Shown here one piece after another: positions 29,981 to 38,752 of a stretch of 64,000 nt of DNA (its first letter is position 1; every line of letters begins with the position of its first letter). Both the position numbers and the translations under genes were made by a program. The notes below the pieces were generated by a model that saw nothing but the letters and a program-made list of their open reading frames with translations, was not told where the DNA came from and did no database searches. Origin of the DNA: an uncultured Oscillibacter sp. (lineage in GTDB: Bacteria; Bacillota; Clostridia; Oscillospirales; Oscillospiraceae); contig CAJUJW010000004.1 of the NCBI GenBank assembly GCA_910586735.1, positions 1-64,000 on the forward strand, read 5' to 3'.

Positions 29981-31471
29981 ATGACCCCTGACAGCCGCTT
30001 TTTCGAGGACATGGAGGCCCGCATTCCAAAGGGCCAGGTCCGCACCCGCTTCGCCCCCTCTCCCACGGGCTACATGCACGTGGGCAATCTCCGCACCGCC
30101 CTGTACACCTGGCTCATCGCCCGGCACCACCACGGCACCTTCATCCTCCGCATTGAGGACACGGACCAGGGCCGCCTGGTGGAGGGCGCCACCGATGTCA
30201 TCTACCGCACCATGACCGAGTGCGGCCTCACCCACGACGAGGGCCCCGACGTGGGCGGCCCCGTGGGGCCCTATATCCAGTCGGAGCGCCGGGCCCTCTA
30301 CGGGAAGTACGCCAAGCTCCTGGTGGAGAAGGGCGCGGCCTACTACTGCTTCTGCGAGAAAACCGAGTCCGAGGAGGACAGCGGCGACTTCAACCGGGCC
30401 GCCGACCCCTGCCGGGACCTCTCCCAGGAGGAGATCGACGCCAACCTCATGGCGGGCATGCCCTACGTCATCCGCCAGCGCATTCCCCAGGAGGGGACCA
30501 CCACCTTCCACGACGTGAGCTTCGGGGACATCACCATGGAGAACAAGACCCTGGACGACCAGGTCCTCCTCAAGCGGGACGGCCTGCCCACCTACAACTT
30601 CGCCAACGTGGTGGACGACCACCTCATGGGCATCACCCACGTGGTCCGGGGCAGCGAGTACCTCTCCTCCGCCCCCAAGTACAACCTCCTCTATGAGGCG
30701 TTCGGCTGGGAGATTCCCACCTACGTCCACTGCTCCCCCGTCATGCGGGACCAGCACAACAAGATGAGCAAGCGCCACGGGGACCCCTCCTACGAGGACC
30801 TGATCGCCCAGGGCTATCTGACCCCCGCCGTGCTGAACTACGTGGCCCTCTTGGGCTGGGCCCCCAAGGGAGAGCGCAGCGAGCAGGAGGTCTTCTCCCT
30901 GGAGGAGCTGGTGGACGCCTTCGACATCGCGGGCATCTCCAAGTCCCCCGCCATCTTCGACATCGACAAGCTGACCTATTTCAACGCCCTATATCTCCGC
31001 GCCATGACGCCGGAGGACTTCGCCAAAACCGCGGAGCCCTATATCCGCCAGGCCGTGAAGAACCCCGCCATCGACCCGGCGGCGGTGGCCGCCCTGCTCC
31101 AGGCCCGGTGCGAGAAGCTGACGGACATCCCGGAGAAGGTGGACTTCTTCGACGCTCTGCCGGACTACGACGCAGCTCTCTTTACCAATAAGAAATCCAA
31201 GACCGACTCCGAGGTCTCCAAGAACATGCTGGAGGCCGCCCTCCCCGCCCTGGAGGCCCTGCCGGACTGGACCCAGGACGCCGTTCACGACTGCCTCATC
31301 GGCCTGGCGGAAAAACTCGGCGTGAAGAACGCCACGCTGATGTGGCCCGTGCGCATCGCGGCGGCGGGCAAGCAGGTGACGCCCGGCGGCGCCGTGGAAA
31401 TCTGCCACATTCTGGGCAGGGAGGAAACCCTCCGCCGCCTCCGTTTGGGCCTCGAAAAGCTGAGCGCCTGA
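29981..31471 (+). CDS. gltX: Glutamyl-tRNA synthetase
   Basis: A 496-residue class I synthetase. The HIGH-like motif is APSPTGYMHVGNLRTALY (about residues 24-41) and the KMSKS-like motif is NKMSKRHGDPS (about residue 262). The C-terminal anticodon-binding helical domain is complete and ends KLSA. In Clostridia such enzymes may charge both tRNA-Glu and tRNA-Gln. GGAGG precedes the ATG. It is followed 62 bp later by asnA, probably in the same transcript. Confidence 0.96.
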   Translation: MTPDSRFFEDMEARIPKGQVRTRFAPSPTGYMHVGNLRTALYTWLIARHHHGTFILRIEDTDQGRLVEGATDVIYRTMTECGLTHDEGPDVGGPVGPYIQSERRALYGKYAKLLVEKGAAYYCFCEKTESEEDSGDFNRAADPCRDLSQEEIDANLMAGMPYVIRQRIPQEGTTTFHDVSFGDITMENKTLDDQVLLKRDGLPTYNFANVVDDHLMGITHVVRGSEYLSSAPKYNLLYEAFGWEIPTYVHCSPVMRDQHNKMSKRHGDPSYEDLIAQGYLTPAVLNYVALLGWAPKGERSEQEVFSLEELVDAFDIAGISKSPAIFDIDKLTYFNALYLRAMTPEDFAKTAEPYIRQAVKNPAIDPAAVAALLQARCEKLTDIPEKVDFFDALPDYDAALFTNKKSKTDSEVSKNMLEAALPALEALPDWTQDAVHDCLIGLAEKLGVKNATLMWPVRIAAAGKQVTPGGAVEICHILGREETLRRLRLGLEKLSA

Positions 31472-31487
31472 CAAGGAGACATTCCCC

Positions 31488-31512
31488 ATTGTCAATTATC
31501 CATTATCAATTC
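31488..31512. repeat. AT-rich degenerate tandem repeat between gltX and asnA
   Basis: ATTGTCAATT, ATCCATT and ATCAATT units follow each other in a GC-rich neighbourhood. This resembles the dispersed CAATTATCAATT-type spacers seen in genomes of this group. Confidence 0.5.
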
Positions 31513-31533
31513 AAAAAGGACTGGTTTGATTAC

Positions 31534-32541
31534 ATGAGCAAGCTCACCATCCCCAGCGGCTACAAAATGCCCCTGACCAACAACGAGCTCCAGCGGGCCA
31601 TCGAGCTCATCCATGAGGACTTCCAGCGCAACCTCACCCTCCGGCTGAACCTGCACCGGGTCTCCGCCCCGTTGTTCGTGGACGGGCGCACGGGCCTGAA
31701 CGACGACCTGAACGGCGTGGAGCGCCCCGTCACCTTCGACATCCCCGACGTGGGGGCCGAGGGGCAGGTGGTCCACTCCCTGGCCAAGTGGAAGCGCCTG
31801 GCCCTGAAGCGATATGAGTTCCCCGTGGGCATGGGCCTCTTCACGGACATGAACGCCATCCGCCGGGACGAGATCGTGGACAACCTCCACTCCATCTACG
31901 TGGACCAGTGGGACTGGGAAAAGCACATCGCCCCCAAGGACCGGACTCTCCAGTACCTCAAGGACACGGTGCGGGACATCGTGGGGGCCCTGTGCGACAC
32001 GGCCTCCGTCCTGCGGAACCACTTCCCCGCCTTGGACTTCCGGCCCGACCGGGACGTGTATTTCATCACCACCCAGGAGCTGGAGGACCGCTATCCCCAC
32101 CTGGAGCCCGCGGAACGGGAGACCGAGGTCTGCCGGAAGCACCGGACTGTGTTCCTCATGCAGATCGGCAAGACCCTGAAATCGGGGACCCGCCACGACG
32201 GCCGGGCCCCGGACTACGACGACTGGGAGCTGAACGGGGACATCCTCATGTGGAATCCGGTGCTCCAGCGTTCCTTCGAGGTCTCCTCCATGGGCATCCG
32301 GGTGGACGAGGCCGCCATGGACCGCCAGCTCACCGCCGCCGGGTGCAACGAGCGGCGGCAGCTGCCCTTCCATCAAATGCTGCTGAACGGCCAGCTGCCA
32401 CAGTCCATCGGCGGCGGCATCGGGATGAGCCGGGTGTGCATGCTCCTTCTGGGGGCCTGCCACATCGGCGAGGTCCAGGCCAGCCTCTGGGACCGGGAGA
32501 CCGTCGAGGGCTGCGAGAAGGCCGGCGTCATCCTTCTGTAA
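31534..32541 (+). CDS. asnA: Aspartate-ammonia ligase (asparagine synthetase A)
   Basis: A 335-residue class-II-synthetase-like ligase that makes asparagine from aspartate, ammonia and ATP. Recognisable parts are LNDDLNGVERPVTFDIP, AKWKRLAL, GMGLFTDMNAIRRDE, SIYVDQWDWEKHI, and QSIGGGIGMSRVCMLLL at the end (motif 3). The ATG at 31534 is the only good start, but the nearest AAGGA is about 14 bases away, which is long. It is probably co-transcribed with gltX. Confidence 0.95.
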   Translation: MSKLTIPSGYKMPLTNNELQRAIELIHEDFQRNLTLRLNLHRVSAPLFVDGRTGLNDDLNGVERPVTFDIPDVGAEGQVVHSLAKWKRLALKRYEFPVGMGLFTDMNAIRRDEIVDNLHSIYVDQWDWEKHIAPKDRTLQYLKDTVRDIVGALCDTASVLRNHFPALDFRPDRDVYFITTQELEDRYPHLEPAERETEVCRKHRTVFLMQIGKTLKSGTRHDGRAPDYDDWELNGDILMWNPVLQRSFEVSSMGIRVDEAAMDRQLTAAGCNERRQLPFHQMLLNGQLPQSIGGGIGMSRVCMLLLGACHIGEVQASLWDRETVEGCEKAGVILL

Positions 32542-32566
32542 AACACGAACCGCACTCCATAAAATC

Positions 32567-32597
32567 AAGGAGGCCGTCTTTCGACGGCCTCCTTTGC
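32567..32597. terminator. Terminator between asnA and nhaC
   Basis: AAGGAGGCCGTC / GACGGCCTCCTT perfect 12-bp stem with a TTTC loop between two convergent genes. Confidence 0.85.
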
Positions 32598-32670
32598 TAT
32601 TGGTCAGTATAGAGGGAACGCGCTTTCCCAGCTCCTCCGGGGTCCTGCTGGAGTATAGCGGCGGCCCCGG

Positions 32671-34086
32671 TCAGACGGAGGACTTTTCCGCCTTCAGCAG
32701 GGCCTTTTTGGCGGCCACGCCGGACTCGGCCACGTCGTACTCCCAGTTCCAGGGGTCCTTTTTGCACACGCCGTCGGCGAAGGGGATGAAAACGGACGCC
32801 AGGCCCACAATGGCCAGAATCCAGCAGTACCAGAGGTTCAGAACAATGTCCACGGGGCTCATGGCGTACCCGTTGGCCACGGACAGCGCCGCGGCGGACA
32901 GGAGCTGCGCACCGTAGGGAATGACCCCCTGGAACACGCAGGAGAACACGTCCAGCAAAGAGGCGGTCCGCCGGGGGTCCACCTTGTACTCCTGGCTGAT
33001 TTCCTTGGCCATGCTTCCGCTGACCACGATGGCCACCGTGTTGTTGGCCGTGGCAAAGTCGGACAGGGACACCAGGGCGGCGATGCCCACCTGGGCGGAC
33101 TTGTTCCCCCTGATCATGCCCCGGAGCTTTTCAATCAGCCAGTTGATGCCCCCGTTGTGGGCGATCATTTCGCTCATGCCGCCGCAGAACAGGGTCAGGA
33201 AAAAGACCTCGTTCATGCCGGTGAAGCCGTTCCAGATGGCCTGGGCGAAGCCGAAAAGGTCCAGGGAGGCGGTGGCCAGGCCGATGGCCCCCGCCGCGAA
33301 AATGCCGATGGTCAGCACCAGGAAGACGTTGATTCCCACCAGGGCCAGAATCAGCACCAGCAGGTAGGGCACCACCTTGATAAAGCTGTAGCTCAGATCG
33401 TCCATGACCGGCATGACCTCCGGCCGGCCCGCCACCAGCAGCACCACGATGGTAATCACGGCGGCGGGCAGGGCGATGAAGAAGTTCACCCGGAACTTGT
33501 CCCGCATCTCACAGCCCTGGGAGCGGGTGGCGGCGATGGTGGTGTCGGAGATCATGGACAGGTTGTCGCCGAACATGGCCCCGCCCACGCAGGCGCCCAC
33601 CATCAGGGGGATGGACAGCCCGGCCTTGCCCGCCACGCCCACCGCGATGGGGACGATGGCGCTGATGGTCCCCATGGAGGTGCCGGTGGCCGTGCCCATG
33701 AAGGCGGAGATGATGAAGACCCCGGCGGTGAGGAACTGCACGGGAATCAGGGACAGGCCCAGGTTCACGGTGGCGTCCCGCCCGCCCATGGCCCCGGCCA
33801 CGCTGGAAAAGGCCCCGGCCAGCAGATAGATCATCAACATGGTGACCACGTCGATGTTGGACGCGCCCCGGGCGAAGATGGCGAAGCGCTGATCCAAGGG
33901 GCCTTTGGTGATGGCGAAAGCCGCCAGCAGGGCGATGAACATGGCGGTGACGGAGGGGAACTGGTAAAAGGCCATCTCCACCCCCTGGGCCTGGAGAATC
34001 AGGCCCGCCCCCAGGTAAATGGCGACGAAGATCACAAAGGGGACCAGGGCCAGGCCGCTTCTTTTCTTCTGTAAATCGTGCTGCAT
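32671..34086 (-). CDS. nhaC: NhaC-family Na+/H+ antiporter
   Basis: A 471-residue polytopic membrane antiporter with about eleven hydrophobic segments. NhaC-type blocks include FMGTATGTSMGTISAIVPIA, GGAMFGDNLSMISDTTIAATRSQG, and LSDFATANNTVAIVVSG, the ion-site region. It would exchange sodium (or an amine/organic anion with a proton in relatives). AAGGAG before the ATG at 34086 sets the start. It is monocistronic. Confidence 0.92.
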   Translation of the reverse strand: MQHDLQKKRSGLALVPFVIFVAIYLGAGLILQAQGVEMAFYQFPSVTAMFIALLAAFAITKGPLDQRFAIFARGASNIDVVTMLMIYLLAGAFSSVAGAMGGRDATVNLGLSLIPVQFLTAGVFIISAFMGTATGTSMGTISAIVPIAVGVAGKAGLSIPLMVGACVGGAMFGDNLSMISDTTIAATRSQGCEMRDKFRVNFFIALPAAVITIVVLLVAGRPEVMPVMDDLSYSFIKVVPYLLVLILALVGINVFLVLTIGIFAAGAIGLATASLDLFGFAQAIWNGFTGMNEVFFLTLFCGGMSEMIAHNGGINWLIEKLRGMIRGNKSAQVGIAALVSLSDFATANNTVAIVVSGSMAKEISQEYKVDPRRTASLLDVFSCVFQGVIPYGAQLLSAAALSVANGYAMSPVDIVLNLWYCWILAIVGLASVFIPFADGVCKKDPWNWEYDVAESGVAAKKALLKAEKSSV

Positions 34087-34119
34087 TTCGAATCTCTCCT
34101 TCTTTGTTTCTCGCCTCAG

Positions 34120-34149
34120 ATTATAGCAGACGAAGAGGCCCTTCGGCAA
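34120..34149 (-). promoter_or_regulatory. Promoter of nhaC
   Basis: Minus-strand TTGCCG (34144-34149), 18-bp spacer, TATAAT (34120-34125). Confidence 0.6.
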
Positions 34150-34179
34150 CAGGTTTTTCTCCGCCGCCGGAAAAGCGCA

Positions 34180-34207
34180 AAGGAGCGCCCCCGGGGGCGC
34201 TCCTTTT
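34180..34207. terminator. Terminator after the zinc-ribbon XRE gene
   Basis: Perfect palindrome AAGGAGCGCCCCC / GGGGGCGCTCCTT, T runs on both sides. Confidence 0.82.
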
Positions 34208-34223
34208 TATACTGCTTGTCTTC

Positions 34224-34658
34224 TTATTTCTTCCAGCGGTCCAGGGTGGGCAGGAGCTCCGTCATGTACTTCCGGTTGGGCTCCGGGTCTCCGGGCATGT
34301 GGGGCAGGCACTGCTCCACCATCTCCTCCATGGTACACTCCCGGAGGAACGCGCCGTTGTCCCAGCACCACTTGCAGTAGTGCTCGTTGAGGGTCCCGTC
34401 CTTCTCCCGGCCCATCTGCTCGGGGATAAGGGGCATGCCGCAGCTCTGGCACCGCAGGTCCGTGGGATAGCCCAGAAGGTCGTTGATGGTCACGCCGAAG
34501 AGCTGGGAGATGGCCTGGAGGGTCTCGATCTCCGGCACGGTGTCTCCCGTTTCCCAGCGGGAGACCGCCTGCCGGGTGACGAAGAGCTTTTCGGCGAGGT
34601 CGTTTTGGGAAAGGCCCGCCTTCTTCCGCAGGGCCGTGAAGTTGTCTTTGAAATTCAT
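34224..34658 (-). CDS. XRE regulator with C-terminal zinc-ribbon domain
   Basis: A 144-residue protein. Residues 4-62 are an XRE helix-turn-helix (LRKKAGLSQNDLAEKLFVTRQAVSRWETG and GVTINDLLGYP). Residues 69-135 are a putative zinc-ribbon domain with CQSCGMPL and CKWCW pairs, a combination common in Firmicutes and thought to sense or bind a ligand or metal. Its promoter overlaps a TGCTAT-CAGC-ATAGCA inverted repeat, suggesting autoregulation. Target genes are unknown; glgX lies upstream on the same strand. Confidence 0.9.
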   Translation of the reverse strand: MNFKDNFTALRKKAGLSQNDLAEKLFVTRQAVSRWETGDTVPEIETLQAISQLFGVTINDLLGYPTDLRCQSCGMPLIPEQMGREKDGTLNEHYCKWCWDNGAFLRECTMEEMVEQCLPHMPGDPEPNRKYMTELLPTLDRWKK

Positions 34659-34674
34659 GGGTCCGCCTCCTTTA

Positions 34675-34710
34675 TGCTATCAGCATAGCATGGAGTGGAC
34701 GGGGCGTCAA
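34675..34710 (-). promoter_or_regulatory. Promoter and likely operator of the zinc-ribbon XRE gene
   Basis: Minus-strand TTGACG (34705-34710), 17-bp spacer, TATGCT (34682-34687); an inverted repeat TGCTAT/ATAGCA (34675-34690) covers the -10. Confidence 0.7.
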
Positions 34711-34729
34711 GCAACTGGCTGTTGCCTCC

Positions 34730-36853
34730 TCACCGTGGCCGGGCGGCGAAGACCTTCACGCTTCGGGGCCCGATGGAAAACCGCCCGTCAGGGATGTCCA
34801 TGGCCGCCTGGGCCGGCTGCCAGGTGTCCGCCAGCTGCTCCCAGGCCAGCTCCCCGGGCAGCTCCGGCAACTCCACGTCCAGGGGCTTCCAATAGGCGTT
34901 GGAGGCCACGTAGACAATCTGGGGGGCCTCCCCCTCCGCCTGCCCGGCGAAGAGCACGCCCACATAGCGCTCGTGGTCCTCAAACTGGCTGTGCCAGGGG
35001 GTGACGCCGTGGAAGCTCACGTCGGGGAAGCCGTAATACCCGTCGGAGAGGTTGGCCCGGAGGATGCGGAAGCGCTTGCGCAGCGCGATCACGAACTGGA
35101 AGAAGCGGAACATGTCGCGGTTAGCCTCCAGCATCCGCCAGTCCAGCCAGCTTGTCAGGTTGTCCTGGCAGTAGGCGTTGTTGTTTCCGAACTGGGTGTT
35201 GCAGAACTCGTCCCCCGCCAGGAACATGGGGATGCCCCGGCTGCACATCAGAAGGGCGAAGGCGTTGCGGCACATCCGCCGCCGGAGAGTGACGATTTCC
35301 GGGTCGTCCGTCTCCCCCTCGATTCCGCAGTTCCAGCTGTTGTTGTCGTTGGCCCCGTCGGTTCCTCCCCAGCCGTTTTTTTCGTTGTGCTTCACATTAT
35401 AGGAGTACAGGTCCCACAGGGTGAAGCCGTCGTGACAGGTGATGAAGTTCACCGAGGCGTTCTTCCGTTCCCCGGACTGGTAGATGTCCCGGGAGCCCAC
35501 GATGCGCAGGGCGGCGGCCTGGGCGCAGCCCGCGTCCCCCTTGAGATAGCGGCGCATGTCGTCCCGGTAGCGGCCGTTCCACTCCGCCCAGCGGTTCCAG
35601 GCGGGGAAGCTGCCCACCTGGTACAGCCCGCCGGCGTCCCAGGCTTCGGCGATGAGCTTCACGTCCCCCAGGATGGGGTCGAAGGCCATGGCCTGGAGCA
35701 GGGGGGGCTTGTTCATGGGGGTGCCGTCCTCGTTCCGGCCCAGGATGGAGGCCAGGTCGAAGCGGAAGCCGCTGATGTGGTACGTCGTCACCCAGTAGCG
35801 CAGGCAGTCGATGATCATCTGGTGGACAATGGGGTGGTTGCAGTTCAGGGTGTTTCCGCAGCCGCTGAAATTATAATACTGCCCGCCGGGGGTGAGTAAG
35901 TAATAGATGTTGTTGTCGAAGCCCTTGAAGGAGAAGAAGGGCCCGTCCTCGTTGCCCTCCGCCGTGTGGTTGAATACCACGTCCAGGTAGACCTCGATGC
36001 CGTTTTCGTTGCAGTCCTGGATGAGGCGCTTCAGCTCGTTCCCCTCCCGGTTGTACTCCAGGCCCGAGGCGTAGCTGGTGTTGGGGGCGAAAAAGCTGAC
36101 GGTGTTATAGCCCCAGTAGTTATAGAGCTGTTCCCCGTCCACCTGCCGGGCGTCCTGCATCTCGTCGAACTCGAAGATGGGCATGAGCTCCACGGCGTTG
36201 ACGCCCAGCTCCCTTAAATAGGGAATCTTCTCCCGCAGACCCTCGAAGGTCCCCGGCGCGGCCACGGCGGAGGACTCGTGAATGGTGAAGCCCCGGACGT
36301 GGAGCTCGTAGATCACCAGGTCCTCCATGGGAATCAGGGGCCGGGGCATGTTGCCCCAGTCGAAGTCGTCCTTGACCACACGGGCCTTGTAGTGCTGGTC
36401 CATGGCGGGCTTCACGCCCCACTGGCTCTGCCCCGTCACCGCCCGGGCGTAGGGGTCCAGCAGGTACTTGGACCCGTCGAAAATCAGGCCCCTGGCGGGA
36501 TCCCTGGGCCCGTCCACCCGAAAAGCGTACTCGAACTCCTCAATGTTCAGCTTGAAGACAATCATGGAGTACACGTTTCCGATGCGGTAGCGCTCCGGGA
36601 AGGGAAGCACGGCGTAGGGCTCCTCTTCCTCCCGGCGGAAGAGCAGAAGCTCGATGGCCGTGGCCCCGTGGGAGTGAACCGTGAAGTTGACGCCGCCGGG
36701 GATGGCTGTGGCGCCGTTGATTTCATAAAAGCCGGGCCGCACGTCAAACCCGTTCAAGTGGTCCATGGGGACCAGATGGATAGTGCGGGGCAGGGCCACC
36801 GCGGACGCCTGAGAAATGGTCTCGCGGGCTGTAGTCAATTCTTGTTTTTCCAC
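34730..36853 (-). CDS. glgX: Glycogen debranching enzyme GlgX (isoamylase-type GH13)
   Basis: A 707-residue glucan debranching enzyme that cleaves alpha-1,6 branches. An N-terminal CBM48 domain (about 40-140; NGATAIPGGVNFTVHSHGA) precedes the GH13 barrel: VVFNHTAEG, GFRFDLASILGR (nucleophile Asp), LIAEAWDAGG (acid Glu) and FITCHDGFTLWD. The start is GTG at 36853, chosen because AAGGAG lies six bases upstream; the frame continues upstream but crosses the promoter. No other glycogen gene is nearby. Cytoplasmic; no signal peptide. Confidence 0.93.
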   Translation of the reverse strand: MEKQELTTARETISQASAVALPRTIHLVPMDHLNGFDVRPGFYEINGATAIPGGVNFTVHSHGATAIELLLFRREEEEPYAVLPFPERYRIGNVYSMIVFKLNIEEFEYAFRVDGPRDPARGLIFDGSKYLLDPYARAVTGQSQWGVKPAMDQHYKARVVKDDFDWGNMPRPLIPMEDLVIYELHVRGFTIHESSAVAAPGTFEGLREKIPYLRELGVNAVELMPIFEFDEMQDARQVDGEQLYNYWGYNTVSFFAPNTSYASGLEYNREGNELKRLIQDCNENGIEVYLDVVFNHTAEGNEDGPFFSFKGFDNNIYYLLTPGGQYYNFSGCGNTLNCNHPIVHQMIIDCLRYWVTTYHISGFRFDLASILGRNEDGTPMNKPPLLQAMAFDPILGDVKLIAEAWDAGGLYQVGSFPAWNRWAEWNGRYRDDMRRYLKGDAGCAQAAALRIVGSRDIYQSGERKNASVNFITCHDGFTLWDLYSYNVKHNEKNGWGGTDGANDNNSWNCGIEGETDDPEIVTLRRRMCRNAFALLMCSRGIPMFLAGDEFCNTQFGNNNAYCQDNLTSWLDWRMLEANRDMFRFFQFVIALRKRFRILRANLSDGYYGFPDVSFHGVTPWHSQFEDHERYVGVLFAGQAEGEAPQIVYVASNAYWKPLDVELPELPGELAWEQLADTWQPAQAAMDIPDGRFSIGPRSVKVFAARPR

Positions 36854-36899
36854 CGGGAACTCCTTCCTCGCCGTTCCGGCGACTGTAAAGTACGGGTAC

Positions 36900-36928
36900 A
36901 TTATACAACACGCCCCCAGATTTGTCAT
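36900..36928 (-). promoter_or_regulatory. Promoter of glgX
   Basis: Minus-strand ATGACA (36923-36928), 17-bp spacer, TATAAT (36900-36905). Confidence 0.75.
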
Positions 36929-37073
36929 AGCTTTTTTCCCTTTTTGTGAGTTCCTACAAAGGCTTTGTGGGAAAGCACGATTTATAATGAAGGGACGATT
37001 TCGGAAATTTTCCGACGGCGTGAAAAAAATCCCGCCGCTGAACCGTGTTGTAGGCAGAAGGGAGTTGAGGACC

Positions 37074-37553
37074 GTGGTTCCATTTGGTACCGATGAAACC
37101 ATCAGCCGGATTGTGGCGGACTACAGCGACATGCTGCTCCGCCTGGCCTGTACCCGTCTCCAGTCCACGGACGACGCGGAGGACGCCGTGCAGGACGTGT
37201 TTTTGCGCCTGCTCACCGCCCGGCCCGTCTTCCGGGACCAGGAGCATGAGAAAGCCTGGCTGATCCGCACAACCCTTCAGCGCGCGAGCGACATCCGCCG
37301 CAGGGCGGAACAGCGGAACATCCCTCTGGAGGACGCGGCGGAACCTGCGGCCCCGGAGAGCCCCGGCGGAGAACTTCGCGCCGCCGTCCGGGCCCTGCCG
37401 GAGATGTACGGGGCCGTCATCCACCTCCACTACTACGAGGGGTATTCCATCAGGGAAATAGCCAAACTGCTGGGCCTGCCCGCCGCCACGGTGGGCACCC
37501 GCCTGGCCCGCGGCCGGGAGCGGCTGCGGCAGATGCTGAAGGAGGACGCATGA
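37074..37553 (+). CDS. ECF-type RNA polymerase sigma factor
   Basis: A 159-residue sigma-70 family protein with only regions 2 and 4. Region 2 holds STDDAEDAVQDVFLRLLTA and KAWLIRTTLQRASDIRR; region 4 holds MYGAVIHLHYYEGYSIREIAKLLGLPAATVGTRLARGRERLR split over residues 112-152. The likely start is GTG 37074, a few bases after GAGG; the open frame continues upstream but contains a TATAAT (36983-36988) that looks like the promoter -10. It overlaps the next gene by four bases, the usual layout with a cognate membrane regulator. Confidence 0.9.
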   Translation: MVPFGTDETISRIVADYSDMLLRLACTRLQSTDDAEDAVQDVFLRLLTARPVFRDQEHEKAWLIRTTLQRASDIRRRAEQRNIPLEDAAEPAAPESPGGELRAAVRALPEMYGAVIHLHYYEGYSIREIAKLLGLPAATVGTRLARGRERLRQMLKEDA

Positions 37554-38512
37554 TGAATCAGGAAGACTACCGGAAAGCCTTCGACCAGCTCTCCTTTTCC
37601 GCGGACTTTCAGGAGCGGACAGCGGACCTGCTGCAACAGCGCGCCCGCGAATTGGAAAAGGAGCGTAGCAACATGACCATCAGTAAGATTAAAAAAATCG
37701 CGGTGCTTGCCGCCGCCTGTGTCGCCCTTCTGGCGGTGTCCGTGTCCGCCGCCATGCTCTGGATGACCCCCGCCCAGGTGGCCCAGGAGCACAACCAGCC
37801 CCTGCTGGCGGAGGCGTTCAAGGGACCCGACGCCATCGAAATCAACGAGACCGTGGAGAGCGGGGACTTCTCCATCACCCTGCTGGGCCTGGTCTCCGGG
37901 CGGAACCTGGACACGCTGAACCAGGACCTGGAGAAGGACCACACCTATTCCGTCCTGGCCCTCCGCCGCCTGGACGGGACGCCGCTGGAGAATGAGACCT
38001 TCGACTTCGGCTCCTACACCATGACCCCGCTGGTGGCGGGCTGTTCTCCCGTGGCGGTGAACAACTGGACTCTGGACGCCTTTGCGCAGGGCTTTGCCAA
38101 GGACGGCGTATATTACTACCTGCTGGACACGGCCAGTATCGAGATGTTCGCGGACCGGACGGTCTACATGGCCTTCTACGAGGGCTTCGCGCCCAATAAC
38201 AACATTTTCACCGTGGCGGGCGACGGCTCCATCTCTTTCGCGGCGGACTTCACCGGAGTCCACGCCCTGTTCACCCTGCCCCTGGACCCCGCCAAGGCGG
38301 ACCGGGCGGCGGCGGACGCCTTCGTGGCTTCCACCGGCATGGACGGCTGGACCAACGAGCGGTCCGACCCCGAGGGGGATTGGGACATTAAGCTCCAGGA
38401 GACCGAGGACGGCGAGGAGATCACCCTCCGGCCCAAGGACGAGGGCGGAGAGGCCCCTAAGGAGGTCGCTCCCCTGCCCAAGGGCGGCGCTCCCGCCCTG
38501 ATGCCCGGCTGA
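37550..38512 (+). CDS. Membrane-anchored partner of the sigma factor, putative anti-sigma protein
   Basis: A 320-residue single-pass membrane protein. About 45 cytoplasmic residues (DYRKAFDQLSFSADFQERTADLL), a hydrophobic helix at 48-70 (IAVLAAACVALLAVSVSAAML), then a large extracellular part with a DUF4179-like beta-rich region and an acidic, Pro-rich tail. The ATGA overlap with the sigma gene and the topology suggest it holds the sigma factor at the membrane until a signal outside. The family assignment is tentative and the signal unknown. Confidence 0.75.
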   Translation: MMNQEDYRKAFDQLSFSADFQERTADLLQQRARELEKERSNMTISKIKKIAVLAAACVALLAVSVSAAMLWMTPAQVAQEHNQPLLAEAFKGPDAIEINETVESGDFSITLLGLVSGRNLDTLNQDLEKDHTYSVLALRRLDGTPLENETFDFGSYTMTPLVAGCSPVAVNNWTLDAFAQGFAKDGVYYYLLDTASIEMFADRTVYMAFYEGFAPNNNIFTVAGDGSISFAADFTGVHALFTLPLDPAKADRAAADAFVASTGMDGWTNERSDPEGDWDIKLQETEDGEEITLRPKDEGGEAPKEVAPLPKGGAPALMPG

Positions 38513-38534
38513 ACGCCTCTGAACAAAATCGCCA

Positions 38535-38575
38535 AGGACCGGCGGGGAGTAAACTCCCCGCCGGTCCTCTTTTTC
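38535..38575 (+). terminator. Terminator of the sigma factor operon
   Basis: A 15-16 bp stem AGGACCGGCGGGGAG / CTCCCCGCCGGTCCT with CTTTTT tail. Confidence 0.9.
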
Positions 38576-38641
38576 CGTCTCCCCCATTTTTGAACGGTTC
38601 TTTAAATTTTGCCATTTTCCCCCCTTTTTGCCCCGTCTGTC

Positions 38642-38670
38642 TTTACAAGGTGGGCGGAATTCTTTATAAT
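38642..38670 (+). promoter_or_regulatory. Promoter of the peptide-binding lipoprotein gene
   Basis: TTTACA (38642-38647), 17-bp spacer, TATAAT (38665-38670). A GCGGCCC/GGGCCGC hairpin with TTTT (38721-38743) follows in the leader right before the ribosome binding site and may attenuate. Confidence 0.75.
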
Positions 38671-38752
38671 GAAGTGTCGGCTAAGTCCGCCTCCCGGCGG
38701 CCCACATTGACAGAGGAACCGCGGCCCCCTCCGGGCCGCTTTTGGAGGTTTT

